From: an uncultured Oscillibacter sp.
GTDB taxonomy: Bacteria; Bacillota; Clostridia; Oscillospirales; Oscillospiraceae
Direction: 5' to 3'
Assembly (NCBI GenBank): GCA_910585245.1
Contig: CAJUCO010000020.1
Coordinates: 1-43,106 of the forward strand
DNA: 43,106 bases
Of this stretch, positions 7,664 through 14,784 are shown one piece after another. Numbering within the stretch: position 1 is the first letter of the stretch; every line of letters starts with the position of its first letter. The notes below the pieces were generated by a model, which was not told the origin of the DNA, ran no database searches, and was given only the letters and a program-made list of their open reading frames with translations. Made by a program: the position numbers and the translations under genes.

Positions 7664-8819
7664 CTCCGCCCTCCTCCGGCTCCACCGTGTCCAGCTCGTC
7701 GTACTCGTCGGAGAAGGAGGAGTAGTCGCCGTACAGGCCGGAATACCGGCTTTTCTTCATCACGTGGATACCGTCAGGGTCGATCTTGATGCCGATACGG
7801 GCCCCCACGGGGGAGTGGTCTGTGGTTTGAATCAGCCACTTGAAGCCCCGAAAGTCCACAATGATGTCGTATTGCATCCCCTTGAAGGTGACGCCGGTGA
7901 CGGTGCCTGTCAGCTGGCCCTGTTCTACGGGGACGATGTCGATGTCCTCGGGCCGGATGACCACGTCCACCGGCTCGTTTTCCCCAAAGCCGCCGTCCAG
8001 ACAGGGGAACTGGCGGCCATACATCTGGACCAGCCTGTCCCGGATCATGACGCCGTCGATGATGTTGGATTCCCCGATGAAGTCCGCCACAAAGGCGTTT
8101 TTCGGCTCGTTGTAAATGTCTTCGGGCGTCCCGATTTGCTGAATGGAGCCTTGATCCATGACGACAATGGTGTCCGACATGGTCAGGGCCTCCTCCTGGT
8201 CGTGGGTGACATATATAAAGGTGATGCCCACCTGCTGCTGGATACGCTTGAGTTCAATTTGCATATCCTTTCGGAGCTTTAAATCCAGAGCTCCCAGGGG
8301 TTCGTCCAAAAGCAGCACCTTGGGCCGGTTCACCAGCGCCCGGGCGATGGCCACCCGCTGCTGCTGGCCGCCGGAGAGGGCGTCGGTCCGCCGGTTTTCA
8401 AAGCCTTTGAGGCTGACGGCCTCCAGCATCTCCAGAACCCGCTGCCGGATTTCCTCCTCCGGGAGCTTGCTTTTCCGCTTGGGGTCCGAAGGGTCGGGCC
8501 GCCGCTGCATCCGAAGACCGAACGCGACGTTTTCAAAGACGTTCAGATGCGGGAAAAGGGCGTACTTCTGGAACACCGTGTTGATCTGCCGCTTATAGGG
8601 CGGGACATCATTGATCCTCACACCGTCGAAGAGGACGTCTCCCGACCCTGGGGTCGCGAAGCCGCCGATAATCCGCAGCGTGGTGGTTTTGCCGCACCCG
8701 CTGGGCCCTAACAGTGTGAGGAACTCCTTGTCATTGATATACAGGTTTAAGTGATCGAGAACCAGCTCGTCGTCGTACGCCATGCAGAGATCCCGCAGGC
8801 GAATCAACTCTTTGGACAT
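7653..8819 (-). CDS. potA: polyamine ABC transporter ATPase PotA
   Basis: This 388-residue ATPase energises spermidine/putrescine uptake. Walker A GPSGCGKT (38-45), Q-loop Gln84, signature LSGGQ (148-152), Walker B VLLLDEP (168-174) and H-loop THD near 205 are all intact. A C-terminal TOBE-like region (about 290-360) follows. An insertion with PSDPKRKSKLPEEE lies between Q-loop and signature. The acidic tail (DEYDELDTVEPEEG) runs into the potB start. GGGGGAGG precedes the ATG. It is the first gene of potA-potB-potCD, behind a near-consensus promoter. Confidence 0.95.
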   Translation of the reverse strand: MSKELIRLRDLCMAYDDELVLDHLNLYINDKEFLTLLGPSGCGKTTTLRIIGGFATPGSGDVLFDGVRINDVPPYKRQINTVFQKYALFPHLNVFENVAFGLRMQRRPDPSDPKRKSKLPEEEIRQRVLEMLEAVSLKGFENRRTDALSGGQQQRVAIARALVNRPKVLLLDEPLGALDLKLRKDMQIELKRIQQQVGITFIYVTHDQEEALTMSDTIVVMDQGSIQQIGTPEDIYNEPKNAFVADFIGESNIIDGVMIRDRLVQMYGRQFPCLDGGFGENEPVDVVIRPEDIDIVPVEQGQLTGTVTGVTFKGMQYDIIVDFRGFKWLIQTTDHSPVGARIGIKIDPDGIHVMKKSRYSGLYGDYSSFSDEYDELDTVEPEEGGDET

Positions 8820-8921
8820 GTATCCTCCCCCATTCCTTAGAAGAAATTTTTCAGCCTCTTTTCTCTGTTGGTTTTCTCTCGGTTGAGGTTTGACTTCCCG
8901 TCGAAATTCAGCGATACCTGC

Positions 8922-8950
8922 ATGATAACGGAAGCGTTCTGAAATGTCAA
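8922..8950 (-). promoter_or_regulatory. promoter of the pot operon
   Basis: On the minus strand TTGACA (8945-8950), a 17-base spacer and TATCAT (8922-8927) give a leader of about 95 bases before potA. It is divergent from the membrane protein/PadR operon, and the left PadR-type operator begins 19 bases upstream of its -35. Confidence 0.8.
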
Positions 8951-8968
8951 GGGAATTGTTGGACGGCG

Positions 8969-8991
8969 ACTATTGATTTTTTTACAGTAGT
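8969..8991. promoter_or_regulatory. operator copy 1 of the membrane protein/PadR operon
   Basis: ACTATTG-N9-CAGTAGT, an imperfect dyad with one mismatch, ends 3 bases before the -35. It matches operator copy 2 in arms, 9-base spacer length and A/T-rich core. Binding by the PadR protein encoded two genes later is inferred. Confidence 0.6.
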
Positions 8992-8994
8992 CTC

Positions 8995-9023
8995 TTGACT
9001 TTCCAAGTTGCCGGGTTTATGAT
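8995..9023 (+). promoter_or_regulatory. promoter of the membrane protein/PadR operon
   Basis: TTGACT (8995-9000), 17 bases, TATGAT (9018-9023). The predicted start near 9030 falls between the two operator copies. Confidence 0.75.
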
Positions 9024-9033
9024 ATAAAAAATA

Positions 9034-9056
9034 ACTACTGATAAATTTACAGTAGT
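9034..9056. promoter_or_regulatory. operator copy 2 of the membrane protein/PadR operon
   Basis: ACTACTG-N9-CAGTAGT is a perfect 7-bp dyad just downstream of the predicted transcription start. Its centre is 65 bp from that of copy 1. This geometry suits repression by a dimeric regulator bound on both sides of the promoter. Confidence 0.65.
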
Positions 9057-9074
9057 GGTGAAAGGAGCGGTTTT

Positions 9075-9857
9075 ATGAGTCAGGATTATTTCACCCGTCT
9101 GTCCCGGTCAGCGAAGTGGTATCTCCCTCCGGCGGAGGCGGCGGAGGTGCTGGAGGATTACCGGGAGATCGTGGAAGGCCGGAGCAGGGAGGAGCTTAGG
9201 CGAGACCTGGGAACGCCCCGGGCGGCGGTGAAGCAGCTGGCCCAGCCGAAGGCGTACCGGCGGTGGCTGGCGGTGTTTCTTGGGTTGTCGGCCTGTGTGC
9301 TTTTGCCGGCGGCCGGCGTGGTTCGGGGTGAGCTGTCCTGGCTGTTTGGGCTGTTCCTGAATGACATCATGCAGACACCACGGTATGCGGAGCTGATGTT
9401 TCCTTTGGGAACGGTGCTGGCGCTGGTTTGGTTTCGGCGCAATGGAAGAAAGGAGCAGACGCTCCCTAAGTGGGTGGCACCATTGCTGATTCTTTTGTTG
9501 TTGGGGATAGCCTGGGTGTCGTTTCTGGCCTGGACGCTTTTTGCGGAGCGGTGGGATTTGCTCAACGCCCTGTTTCCTGAAGAGCGTGTCTGGCTTCACC
9601 GCCTGACGCTTGGACTAAATGCCCTTGCCGCCGGAACGGTTGGGATGATTGGTCTGGTAAAAGCCCGTCTGGCGGACCGGCGTTGGAGGGCGGTGTATGT
9701 TCTGGGCTTAACGGGGGCTGTGGCGTGTTTGTTTATGTGGAAGATGTACACGGGGATGTTCTGGGAGTTTCGGCCTGGATGGCAGACCTCCTATGTGATA
9801 CGATACACGGTCATTATTCTTGTGGGCCTCCTGGGAACGGGGGGAGCTTTATGCTGA
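9075..9857 (+). CDS. HAAS-type (DUF1700-like) multi-pass membrane protein
   Basis: This 260-residue protein has an N-terminal soluble helical segment (about 1-60), with LPPAEAAEVLEDYREIVEG and LRRDLGTPRAAVKQL. It resembles the HAAS/DUF1700 domain that usually pairs with a PadR regulator. Five or six hydrophobic helices follow (about 63-82, 85-110, 130-155, 165-200, 205-225, 235-258). Function of the family is unclear; roles in envelope stress or signalling are suggested by context only. AAAGGAG precedes the ATG. It overlaps the PadR gene by 7 bases, so the pair is co-translated, here with the membrane gene first. Confidence 0.65.
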   Translation: MSQDYFTRLSRSAKWYLPPAEAAEVLEDYREIVEGRSREELRRDLGTPRAAVKQLAQPKAYRRWLAVFLGLSACVLLPAAGVVRGELSWLFGLFLNDIMQTPRYAELMFPLGTVLALVWFRRNGRKEQTLPKWVAPLLILLLLGIAWVSFLAWTLFAERWDLLNALFPEERVWLHRLTLGLNALAAGTVGMIGLVKARLADRRWRAVYVLGLTGAVACLFMWKMYTGMFWEFRPGWQTSYVIRYTVIILVGLLGTGGALC

Positions 9858-10153
9858 AAAAGGACCTTCTGGAGCTGTGCTTGCTCCACCTGATGGCCGG
9901 AGGGGACCAGTACGGCTACGAGCTTTTGCGCCAGCTCCACGGGGTGTTTCCGGACACTCAGGAGAGCGCCATCTACGCCATCCTCCGCCAGCTCTGCCGG
10001 GAGGGGGTCACGGAGCGTTACCAAGGGGAAACCTCCGGCGGCCCGGTCCGGAAATACTACCGCCTGACAGAAGCGGGCCACGCCCGCCACGCCGCCCTGC
10101 TGGAGACATGGCGGGGGACCCGGGACGCTCTGACAGCCCTGGGAATCGAGTAA
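9851..10153 (+). CDS. PadR-family transcriptional regulator
   Basis: This 100-residue winged-helix regulator matches the PadR core: LKKDLLELCLLHLMAGGDQYGYEL, then a SAIYAILRQLCREGVTERY recognition segment and a wing with GGPVRKYYRLTEAG. The short C-terminal helix is of the small PadR subfamily. The ATG at 9851 is chosen because it begins at the conserved N-terminus and overlaps the previous gene by 7 bases with GGGGAG upstream. It probably represses its own operon through the two dyads at 8969-9056 (inference). Confidence 0.88.
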   Translation: MLKKDLLELCLLHLMAGGDQYGYELLRQLHGVFPDTQESAIYAILRQLCREGVTERYQGETSGGPVRKYYRLTEAGHARHAALLETWRGTRDALTALGIE

Positions 10154-10346
10154 AATTCAAACATTTCTGCCATACCAGCGGCAGCGAAAAGAGGAGCCGG
10201 TCCATTCGACCGGCGCCAAAACCCCCGCCCGCACCACGCCGCGGCCCGAAGACTTGCGAAAAAACGGGGGCACACCCAGCGCGTCCCCCGTCCCTCGTCC
10301 CCCCGCGGGGACATATTTCTTTTTCTCTCTTCCACCGTGCACGGCG

Positions 10347-10384
10347 CATTCTCTCTTTTTCTTTTGAAAGAAAAAGAGAGAATG
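10347..10384. repeat. 38-base perfect palindrome between convergent genes
   Basis: An 18-bp perfect stem starting CATTCTCTC, pyrimidine-rich on one arm and purine-rich on the other, closes on only two central bases. It lies between the ends of the PadR and pseudouridine synthase genes and could end both transcripts, though no T tract follows outside the stem. Dispersed copies elsewhere in the genome are plausible but not testable here. Confidence 0.7.
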
Positions 10385-10406
10385 GGGGTGCATTACCCAG
10401 CCATCA

Positions 10407-11378
10407 TCATGGCTGAGGGATTCTGGAGAAGTATTTCTCCCGAAAGGGCACGTCCTCCACCGTAAACTCCCGCCCCCGCAGGTAGTTCAGCACCCCCGCG
10501 TCGGTGGGGAACGCAAACCCCAGCTTGTAGGCATACAGCGCCTGCCGGGTCTCGTGATACTTCCGGTTTGCGGTGCCGTTCCCATACTTCCCGTCTCCCA
10601 GCAGGGGGCACCCGATCTCCGCCATGGACACCCGGATCTGGTGGGTCCGCCCCGTCAATAACCGGCACTCTACCAGGGACAACTCTCCCCGGGTTTCCAG
10701 CGTCTTGTACAGCGTGGCAGCGGACTTCCCGCCGGGGACGGGACGGCGGTAAAAGGCCACCTGCTTTTTCCCCTCATCCTTTAATAAAAATCCCTCGATC
10801 TTTCCCTCCGGAGGCCGGGGGCGGCCGACCGTCACGCAGAGATAGGATTTCTCCAGCTCGTGGGCCCGGATTTTCTCGTTGAGCACCCGCAGGGTTTCCG
10901 CGTTTTTCGCGGCGATGACAATGCCCCCGGTGTTCCGGTCGATGCGGTTGCACAGGGCCGGGGCGAAGGCGTTTTCCTGCCGGGGGCTCCACTCCCGCTT
11001 TTGATACAGGTACGCCTGAATGTGGTTAATCAGGGTGTTGACCTTTTCCGTCTCGTCGGCGTGGACCACCAGACCGGGGCGCTTGTCCACCAGCAGAAGG
11101 TTTTCGTCCTCGTAGACAATGCCCAGCCGGGGCTGGAAAATGGAGAGGAAGAGATTTTCCTCCTTGGGCTTGTCAAAGAACTCGTCGTTGATGTATAATT
11201 GCAGAACATCCCCCGCCTGGAGGCGGGCATCCCGTTTGGAGCCCTTGCCGTTGACCTTCACCCGCTTGAGGCGGATGTACTTTTGCAGCAGGGCGGGGGG
11301 GAGAAGGGGCAGATTTTTGGCGACGAAGCGGTCCAGCCGCTGTCCGGCGTCGTTTTTTCCGATGGTGAGTTCCCGCAT
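10407..11378 (-). CDS. RluC/RluD-family pseudouridine synthase
   Basis: This 323-residue enzyme converts uridine to pseudouridine in large-subunit rRNA or possibly tRNA. An S4-like RNA-binding domain (about 1-65) is followed by the catalytic domain with Asp147 in NRIDRNTGG, where Asn and Ile replace the usual His and Leu of HRLD. The GRTHQIRV motif and a LLGDGKYG segment are intact. Length fits RluC/RluD. Which uridine is modified cannot be told. It is transcribed toward the PadR operon, and the long palindrome separates the two. Confidence 0.9.
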   Translation of the reverse strand: MRELTIGKNDAGQRLDRFVAKNLPLLPPALLQKYIRLKRVKVNGKGSKRDARLQAGDVLQLYINDEFFDKPKEENLFLSIFQPRLGIVYEDENLLLVDKRPGLVVHADETEKVNTLINHIQAYLYQKREWSPRQENAFAPALCNRIDRNTGGIVIAAKNAETLRVLNEKIRAHELEKSYLCVTVGRPRPPEGKIEGFLLKDEGKKQVAFYRRPVPGGKSAATLYKTLETRGELSLVECRLLTGRTHQIRVSMAEIGCPLLGDGKYGNGTANRKYHETRQALYAYKLGFAFPTDAGVLNYLRGREFTVEDVPFREKYFSRIPQP

Positions 11379-11458
11379 GGCGGACCTCCTGAAAGCGTTT
11401 TGTCCATCATACCTGTTTTGCGGGAAAATGTAAAGAATCGAAAAGAAGGAAAGCGGAG

Positions 11459-11551
11459 ATGTTTACGGGGATCTTGGCTACGCTCTTTCCATGGCTTGCG
11501 GTGGGCTTGCTGGTGGGGATTGTCTGCGGAATCATCTATAGAAGACGGTAA
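11459..11551 (+). CDS. 30-residue single-span membrane peptide
   Basis: The frame encodes MFTGILATLFPWL, then AVGLLVGIVCGIIYRRR: one hydrophobic helix followed by an Arg-rich end, so the C-terminus should stay in the cytoplasm. AAGGA lies 8 bases before the ATG. It ends 41 bases before the hypothetical gene at 11593 and may be co-transcribed with it. The good ribosome site and clean topology support a real gene, but no family is recognised. Confidence 0.55.
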   Translation: MFTGILATLFPWLAVGLLVGIVCGIIYRRR

Positions 11552-11592
11552 GGCGGCGGAGGAGATACCCCGCCGGAGAAGGAGGAAAGACC

Positions 11593-12054
11593 ATGCGTGA
11601 AGTGAGCGCGGAGACCCTGTTGACCGCTATCCAGGACGGGAAACCCTGGTTGGCCCGGTTCACGGGGAAGGAGTTTGAGAGGGCCTATCAGGATTACCGG
11701 GAGAAGTACGCCCCCCTCTTTCGGGAGGCGGTTCTGTCCGGCGGGGAGGAGGGCGTCGAGGCCCTGGCGGAGGTGCTGCTGGACGGTCTGGCGGAGGGCT
11801 GGAAACGGCAAAGGCCATGGAACCGCTCCTTGGCGATGATCAGCGACAAACAGATGATCGTCTGTTTTCTTGGCCCTTTGTTGATGGAGGACCCGGTTTG
11901 TGCCCCGCTGGAGGAAAAGCTCCGGGAGGGCTGGGCCGCCCGGTGGCCCAAGGAGGCCTATCGGGCCGCTTCCCTGGAGAAGATTCGCAAAGGTTTCCGG
12001 CCCACGTTTCTGGGGATTGCCCTGCCCTTTGGCGGCGGAGAGGACGAAGATTAA
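11593..12054 (+). CDS. hypothetical soluble protein
   Basis: This 153-residue helical, cytoplasmic-looking protein is not recognised. It has no signal peptide or membrane helix. Its N-terminal half is charged (EFERAYQDYREKYAPLF) and it ends in an acidic GGGEDED tail. AAGGAGGAAAG precedes the ATG with ideal spacing. It follows the 30-residue membrane peptide and precedes the strong yceD promoter, so it probably forms a short unit with the peptide. Codon use looks like the neighbours. Confidence 0.7.
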   Translation: MREVSAETLLTAIQDGKPWLARFTGKEFERAYQDYREKYAPLFREAVLSGGEEGVEALAEVLLDGLAEGWKRQRPWNRSLAMISDKQMIVCFLGPLLMEDPVCAPLEEKLREGWAARWPKEAYRAASLEKIRKGFRPTFLGIALPFGGGEDED

Positions 12055-12082
12055 AAAAGAGGGCAAAAAACGAAAAAATTGT

Positions 12083-12111
12083 TTGACATTGGCGGGATCA
12101 CCCTTTATAAT
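12083..12111 (+). promoter_or_regulatory. perfect consensus sigma-A promoter of yceD-rpmF
   Basis: TTGACA (12083-12088), exactly 17 bases, TATAAT (12106-12111). Both hexamers are perfect, which fits high expression of a ribosomal protein gene. The predicted leader is about 20 bases. Confidence 0.9.
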
Positions 12112-12138
12112 ACATAAGGTATCGTTGCGAGGTAGCTT

Positions 12139-12636
12139 ATGGTAATTGATGTAAGACCCATACTCCACACCCCTGGCAAGCGGCTGGAGTTTCAGTTTGA
12201 TCTGGATTTGTCCGGCCTGGAGTTTGACGGGCGGAGGCCTGTCAGCCGTCCGGTGGCGGTGGAAGGAGAGGTCCGCAACACGGCGGACCTGCTGGAACTG
12301 GCCCTGACGGCCCGGACCACGCTGGACGCGGTCTGTGACCGCTGTGCAAAGGACTTTCTTCTGGAACGGGAGATAGACTACGGCTGTATGCTGGCGGAGG
12401 AGCTCCAGAACGGGGAGAGCGACGAGATTGTCCTTTTGGAGGATGGAAAGGTGGACGCGGGCGAGCTGGCCCGGACGGCCTTCATCCTGGGAATGGACAG
12501 CAAAACACTGTGTTCGAAAGATTGCAAGGGACTGTGCCCCCGGTGCGGCGCCAACTTAAACCTTGGCCCCTGCTCCTGCAAAAAGGAGCCGGACCCCCGG
12601 CTGGCAGCCCTGGCAAGCCTTTTGGAGAACAAATAA
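12139..12636 (+). CDS. yceD: YceD family protein (DUF177)
   Basis: This 165-residue DUF177/YceD protein belongs to a family linked to 23S rRNA accumulation. It carries the family's zinc-like cysteine pattern: CDRCAKDF in mid-protein, then C-x3-C, CPRCG and a CSC segment near the C-terminus. The gene sits directly before rpmF, the near-universal arrangement for this family, and shares its promoter. GAGGT precedes the ATG. Cytoplasmic; the exact molecular role is unknown. Confidence 0.92.
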   Translation: MVIDVRPILHTPGKRLEFQFDLDLSGLEFDGRRPVSRPVAVEGEVRNTADLLELALTARTTLDAVCDRCAKDFLLEREIDYGCMLAEELQNGESDEIVLLEDGKVDAGELARTAFILGMDSKTLCSKDCKGLCPRCGANLNLGPCSCKKEPDPRLAALASLLENK

Positions 12637-12682
12637 CGAGAAGCGCGCTCCGCGCCTTTTGTAGGATTAAGGAGGTGTCACA

Positions 12683-12877
12683 ATGGCAGTACCCAAGGGT
12701 AAAGTATCCAAAGCAAGAAGGGACAAGCGGCGCAGCTCCCACTGGAAGCTGACGGCCCCCAATTTGGTGGTGTGCCCCAAATGCGGTGCGATGCACCTGC
12801 CCCACAGAATGTGCCAGGAGTGCGGTACTTACAACGGCCGGGAGATCAAGGTCGTGAAGTCCGTCGTTTCGAAGTAA
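12683..12877 (+). CDS. rpmF: 50S ribosomal protein L32
   Basis: This 64-residue L32 is a zinc-ribbon form. It begins MAVPKGKVSKARRDKRR, with CPKCG (Cys31, Cys34) and CQECG (Cys44, Cys47) as metal ligands. Full length for the family. AAGGAGGTG gives a strong ribosome site. It is the last gene of the yceD-rpmF unit and is followed by a terminator. The four-cysteine form is the zinc-dependent type; no C-minus paralogue is visible here. Confidence 0.97.
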   Translation: MAVPKGKVSKARRDKRRSSHWKLTAPNLVVCPKCGAMHLPHRMCQECGTYNGREIKVVKSVVSK

Positions 12878-12893
12878 GTTCTGATGGATGAAG

Positions 12894-12924
12894 AGAGAGG
12901 AGCTTGTCTCCCCTCTCTTTTTTC
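12894..12924 (+). terminator. terminator of yceD-rpmF
   Basis: AGAGAGG pairs with CCTCTCT across a loop with minor inner pairing, followed by TTTTTTCTT. Confidence 0.85.
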
Positions 12925-12955
12925 TTAAGTTTTTAAAAGAAGAGGAGCGTGTCCC

Positions 12956-13423
12956 ATGCGTTCAATGAAGCGTCCCCGCAAGCCGGTCCACCGTTACAGG
13001 TCCCTGCTGTTTCCCGGCATTGCCCTGCTGGCGGTGTTTGTGTTCTGGGCGGCCTTCGATTCTCCGGAGGAGGCCAGGGGGGAGACCCGGCTGTTTGAAT
13101 ACGGCGGGCTGAAGATGGAGATTACCAATGTCCGGGAGGTTGGACGGGACTTTTGCAATGACGGCGGCCCGGAGCTTTGGGAATACCCGGTTTACACAGT
13201 TTATCCCGGCGCCACGGCCACCGTGCTGGAGGCAGATATGCTGGAGGTTGGCGGAGGCCCGGCTTCTCCAAAGTGGTTCTTCTATCTGGAGCAGGGAAAC
13301 CGGCGGCTGGAAGTGTTGGACAGCATGGAGCCGGTAGAGCTGACTCCGGAGGTTGTGGGAATGGTTGATGGGGACGGCGGCGCGTGGCTGATGCGCTTTG
13401 AGGTTTGGGAGGTGAATAGCTGA
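12956..13423 (+). CDS. hypothetical membrane-anchored protein
   Basis: This 155-residue protein has a basic N-terminus (RSMKRPRKPVHRYR) and one hydrophobic helix (about 16-33), so most of it should lie outside the membrane. The outer part has a beta-rich look, with LFEYGGLKMEITNVREV and MLEVGGG segments. No family is recognised. GAGGAG lies upstream of the ATG. Terminators stand on both sides, so it is a single-gene unit, though I see no clear promoter in the 30-base gap. Transcription by read-through past the rpmF terminator is possible. Confidence 0.65.
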   Translation: MRSMKRPRKPVHRYRSLLFPGIALLAVFVFWAAFDSPEEARGETRLFEYGGLKMEITNVREVGRDFCNDGGPELWEYPVYTVYPGATATVLEADMLEVGGGPASPKWFFYLEQGNRRLEVLDSMEPVELTPEVVGMVDGDGGAWLMRFEVWEVNS

Positions 13424-13436
13424 ACCGGCAGAGACG

Positions 13437-13463
13437 AAGGGGGAGAGTTCCCCCTCTTTTTTT
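13437..13463 (+). terminator. terminator of the membrane-anchored protein gene
   Basis: GGGGGA pairs with TCCCCC across a 4-base loop and is followed by a run of seven T after CTC. Confidence 0.8.
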
Positions 13464-13474
13464 CACATTCCCTC

Positions 13475-13503
13475 TTGACAAATGGCTCTCGAGCGTCTAT
13501 AGT
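13475..13503 (+). promoter_or_regulatory. promoter of the YtrA-type operon
   Basis: TTGACA (13475-13480), 17 bases, TATAGT (13498-13503). The predicted start near 13510 lies inside the operator dyad. Confidence 0.85.
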
Positions 13504-13524
13504 GTACTTAATGAACCAGTACAC
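13502..13524. promoter_or_regulatory. YtrA-type operator
   Basis: GTGTACT-N9-AGTACAC is a perfect 7-bp dyad over the transcription start. The GTGTA...TACAC ends fit the operators known for the YtrA subfamily of GntR regulators, so autorepression is likely. Confidence 0.8.
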
Positions 13525-13555
13525 AAGGTACGAACAATACAAAGGAGGCGATCCT

Positions 13556-13933
13556 ATCGACATTCTTATCGGCAACAGCAGCGGCAAACCAATCTATGAG
13601 CAGATTTGCCAGCAGATTAAGACCCAGATCATGGACGGAACCTTAACCGCCGGGGAGGCCCTGCCTTCCATGCGGGCCCTGGCCAAGGAGCTCCACCTCA
13701 GCGTCATCACGGTCCAGCGAGCCTATGAGGACCTGACCCGGGACGGCTTCATCGAGACGGTCTCCGGCAAGGGCAGCTTTGTGGCGGCGCAAAATCAGGA
13801 GTTTATCCGGGAGGAGCGGCTCCGGGAGGCGGAGGGCCTGCTGCAAAGGGCGGCGGAGCTGGGCCGCTCCCACGGCATTCCGCTGGAGAAGCTGACAGGC
13901 ATTCTGGCATTGTTTTATGAAGAAGGAGATTGA
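13556..13933 (+). CDS. YtrA-subfamily GntR regulator, apparent ATC start
   Basis: This 125-residue regulator has an N-terminal GntR winged helix (KPIYEQICQQIKTQI, then SMRALAKELHLSVITVQRAYEDL and GKGSFVA) and the short helical dimer tail of the YtrA subfamily. The start is odd. AAAGGAGG (13541-13548) is spaced 7 bases from ATC at 13556, exactly where the family N-terminus (DILIGNSSGKPIYEQ) begins. No ATG, GTG or TTG lies there. The nearest in-frame ATG (13511) is inside the operator at the transcription start and lacks a ribosome site; an upstream TTG is the promoter -35. The downstream ATG 13936 belongs to the next gene. A sequencing error at the start codon is the main alternative. Confidence 0.85.
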   Translation: MDILIGNSSGKPIYEQICQQIKTQIMDGTLTAGEALPSMRALAKELHLSVITVQRAYEDLTRDGFIETVSGKGSFVAAQNQEFIREERLREAEGLLQRAAELGRSHGIPLEKLTGILALFYEEGD

Positions 13934-13935
13934 GC

Positions 13936-14784
13936 ATGAAAAACAGTATCCTGGTCCGGGACCTCACCAAGCGTTTCCCGGGCTTCACCCTGGACCGCGT
14001 GTCCTTTCAGGTGCCCCAAGGCCGGGTTGTTGGCTTCATTGGGGAGAACGGCGCGGGGAAGAGCACCGTCATCAACCTCATTTTAAACGGACTGAAAAAG
14101 GACGGCGGGGCTGTGGAGGTTCTGGGCCGGGACCACGCGGACCCCGCTGTGAAAAATGATGTGGGGGTGGTGTTCGACGCCTGCAATTTCCCGGAGGTCT
14201 TCACACCCTTGGACGTGGAAAAGCTCCTTTCCGGGGTCTACCCCGCCTGGGACGGGGAGGGCTACCGGGAGTATCTGAAGCGCTTCGCCCTGCCGGAGAG
14301 GAAACGGGTCAAGACCTTCTCCAAGGGTATGAAGATGAAGCTGGCGATCTCCGCCGCCCTGGCCCACCAGCCCAAGCTGCTGATTTTAGATGAGGCCACG
14401 GCGGGCCTGGACCCGGTGATCCGGGACGAGATTCTGGATCTGCTGCTGGATTTCATCCAGGACGAGGAGCATTCCGTCTTCTTCTCCTCCCACATCACCT
14501 CGGATATCCAGAAGATCGCGGACTATGTGGTCTTAATCCACCAGGGAAAAATTGTTTTCGAGGAGGAGAAGGACCTGCTTCTGGACCAATACGGCATCCT
14601 CCGCTGCGGCAAGGGCACGGAGGTGGAGCCTGAGGATTACATCGTCCGCCGGGAGACCGGAGTCAGCACGGAGTACTTGGTCCGGGACCGCTCCGCCGCC
14701 GGGCGGAAGTACCCCAAGGCCGTGGCGGACGCCGCGTCCCTGGAGGACATCATGCTGTTTTACATCAAGGGGGAAGCGTCATGA
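13936..14784 (+). CDS. ABC transporter ATPase, YtrB-like
   Basis: This 282-residue ATPase has Walker A GENGAGKST (36-44), a divergent signature (FSKGMKMKL in place of LSGGQ), Walker B LLILDEATAGLD and an H-loop in SSHITSD. A C-terminal extension of about 70 residues follows. The pattern matches ATPases of YtrA-regulated exporters in Firmicutes, which respond to envelope stress or cell-wall antibiotics. The ATG at 13936 follows GAAGGAGA, which lies at the end of the regulator gene. Its stop overlaps the permease start by 4 bases. Substrate unknown. Confidence 0.9.
   Translation: MKNSILVRDLTKRFPGFTLDRVSFQVPQGRVVGFIGENGAGKSTVINLILNGLKKDGGAVEVLGRDHADPAVKNDVGVVFDACNFPEVFTPLDVEKLLSGVYPAWDGEGYREYLKRFALPERKRVKTFSKGMKMKLAISAALAHQPKLLILDEATAGLDPVIRDEILDLLLDFIQDEEHSVFFSSHITSDIQKIADYVVLIHQGKIVFEEEKDLLLDQYGILRCGKGTEVEPEDYIVRRETGVSTEYLVRDRSAAGRKYPKAVADAASLEDIMLFYIKGEAS

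Noticed and set aside
8951..9060. MecI/BlaI-type operators before the HAAS/PadR operon
   Set aside because: CAGTAGT arms with a 9-base centre do not fit the TACA-N2-TGTA pattern, and a PadR gene is encoded in the operon.
13475..13555. Upstream extension of the YtrA-type regulator from TTG 13475 or ATG 13511
   Set aside because: TTG 13475 is the -35 hexamer and ATG 13511 lies in the operator at the predicted transcription start; neither has a ribosome site.
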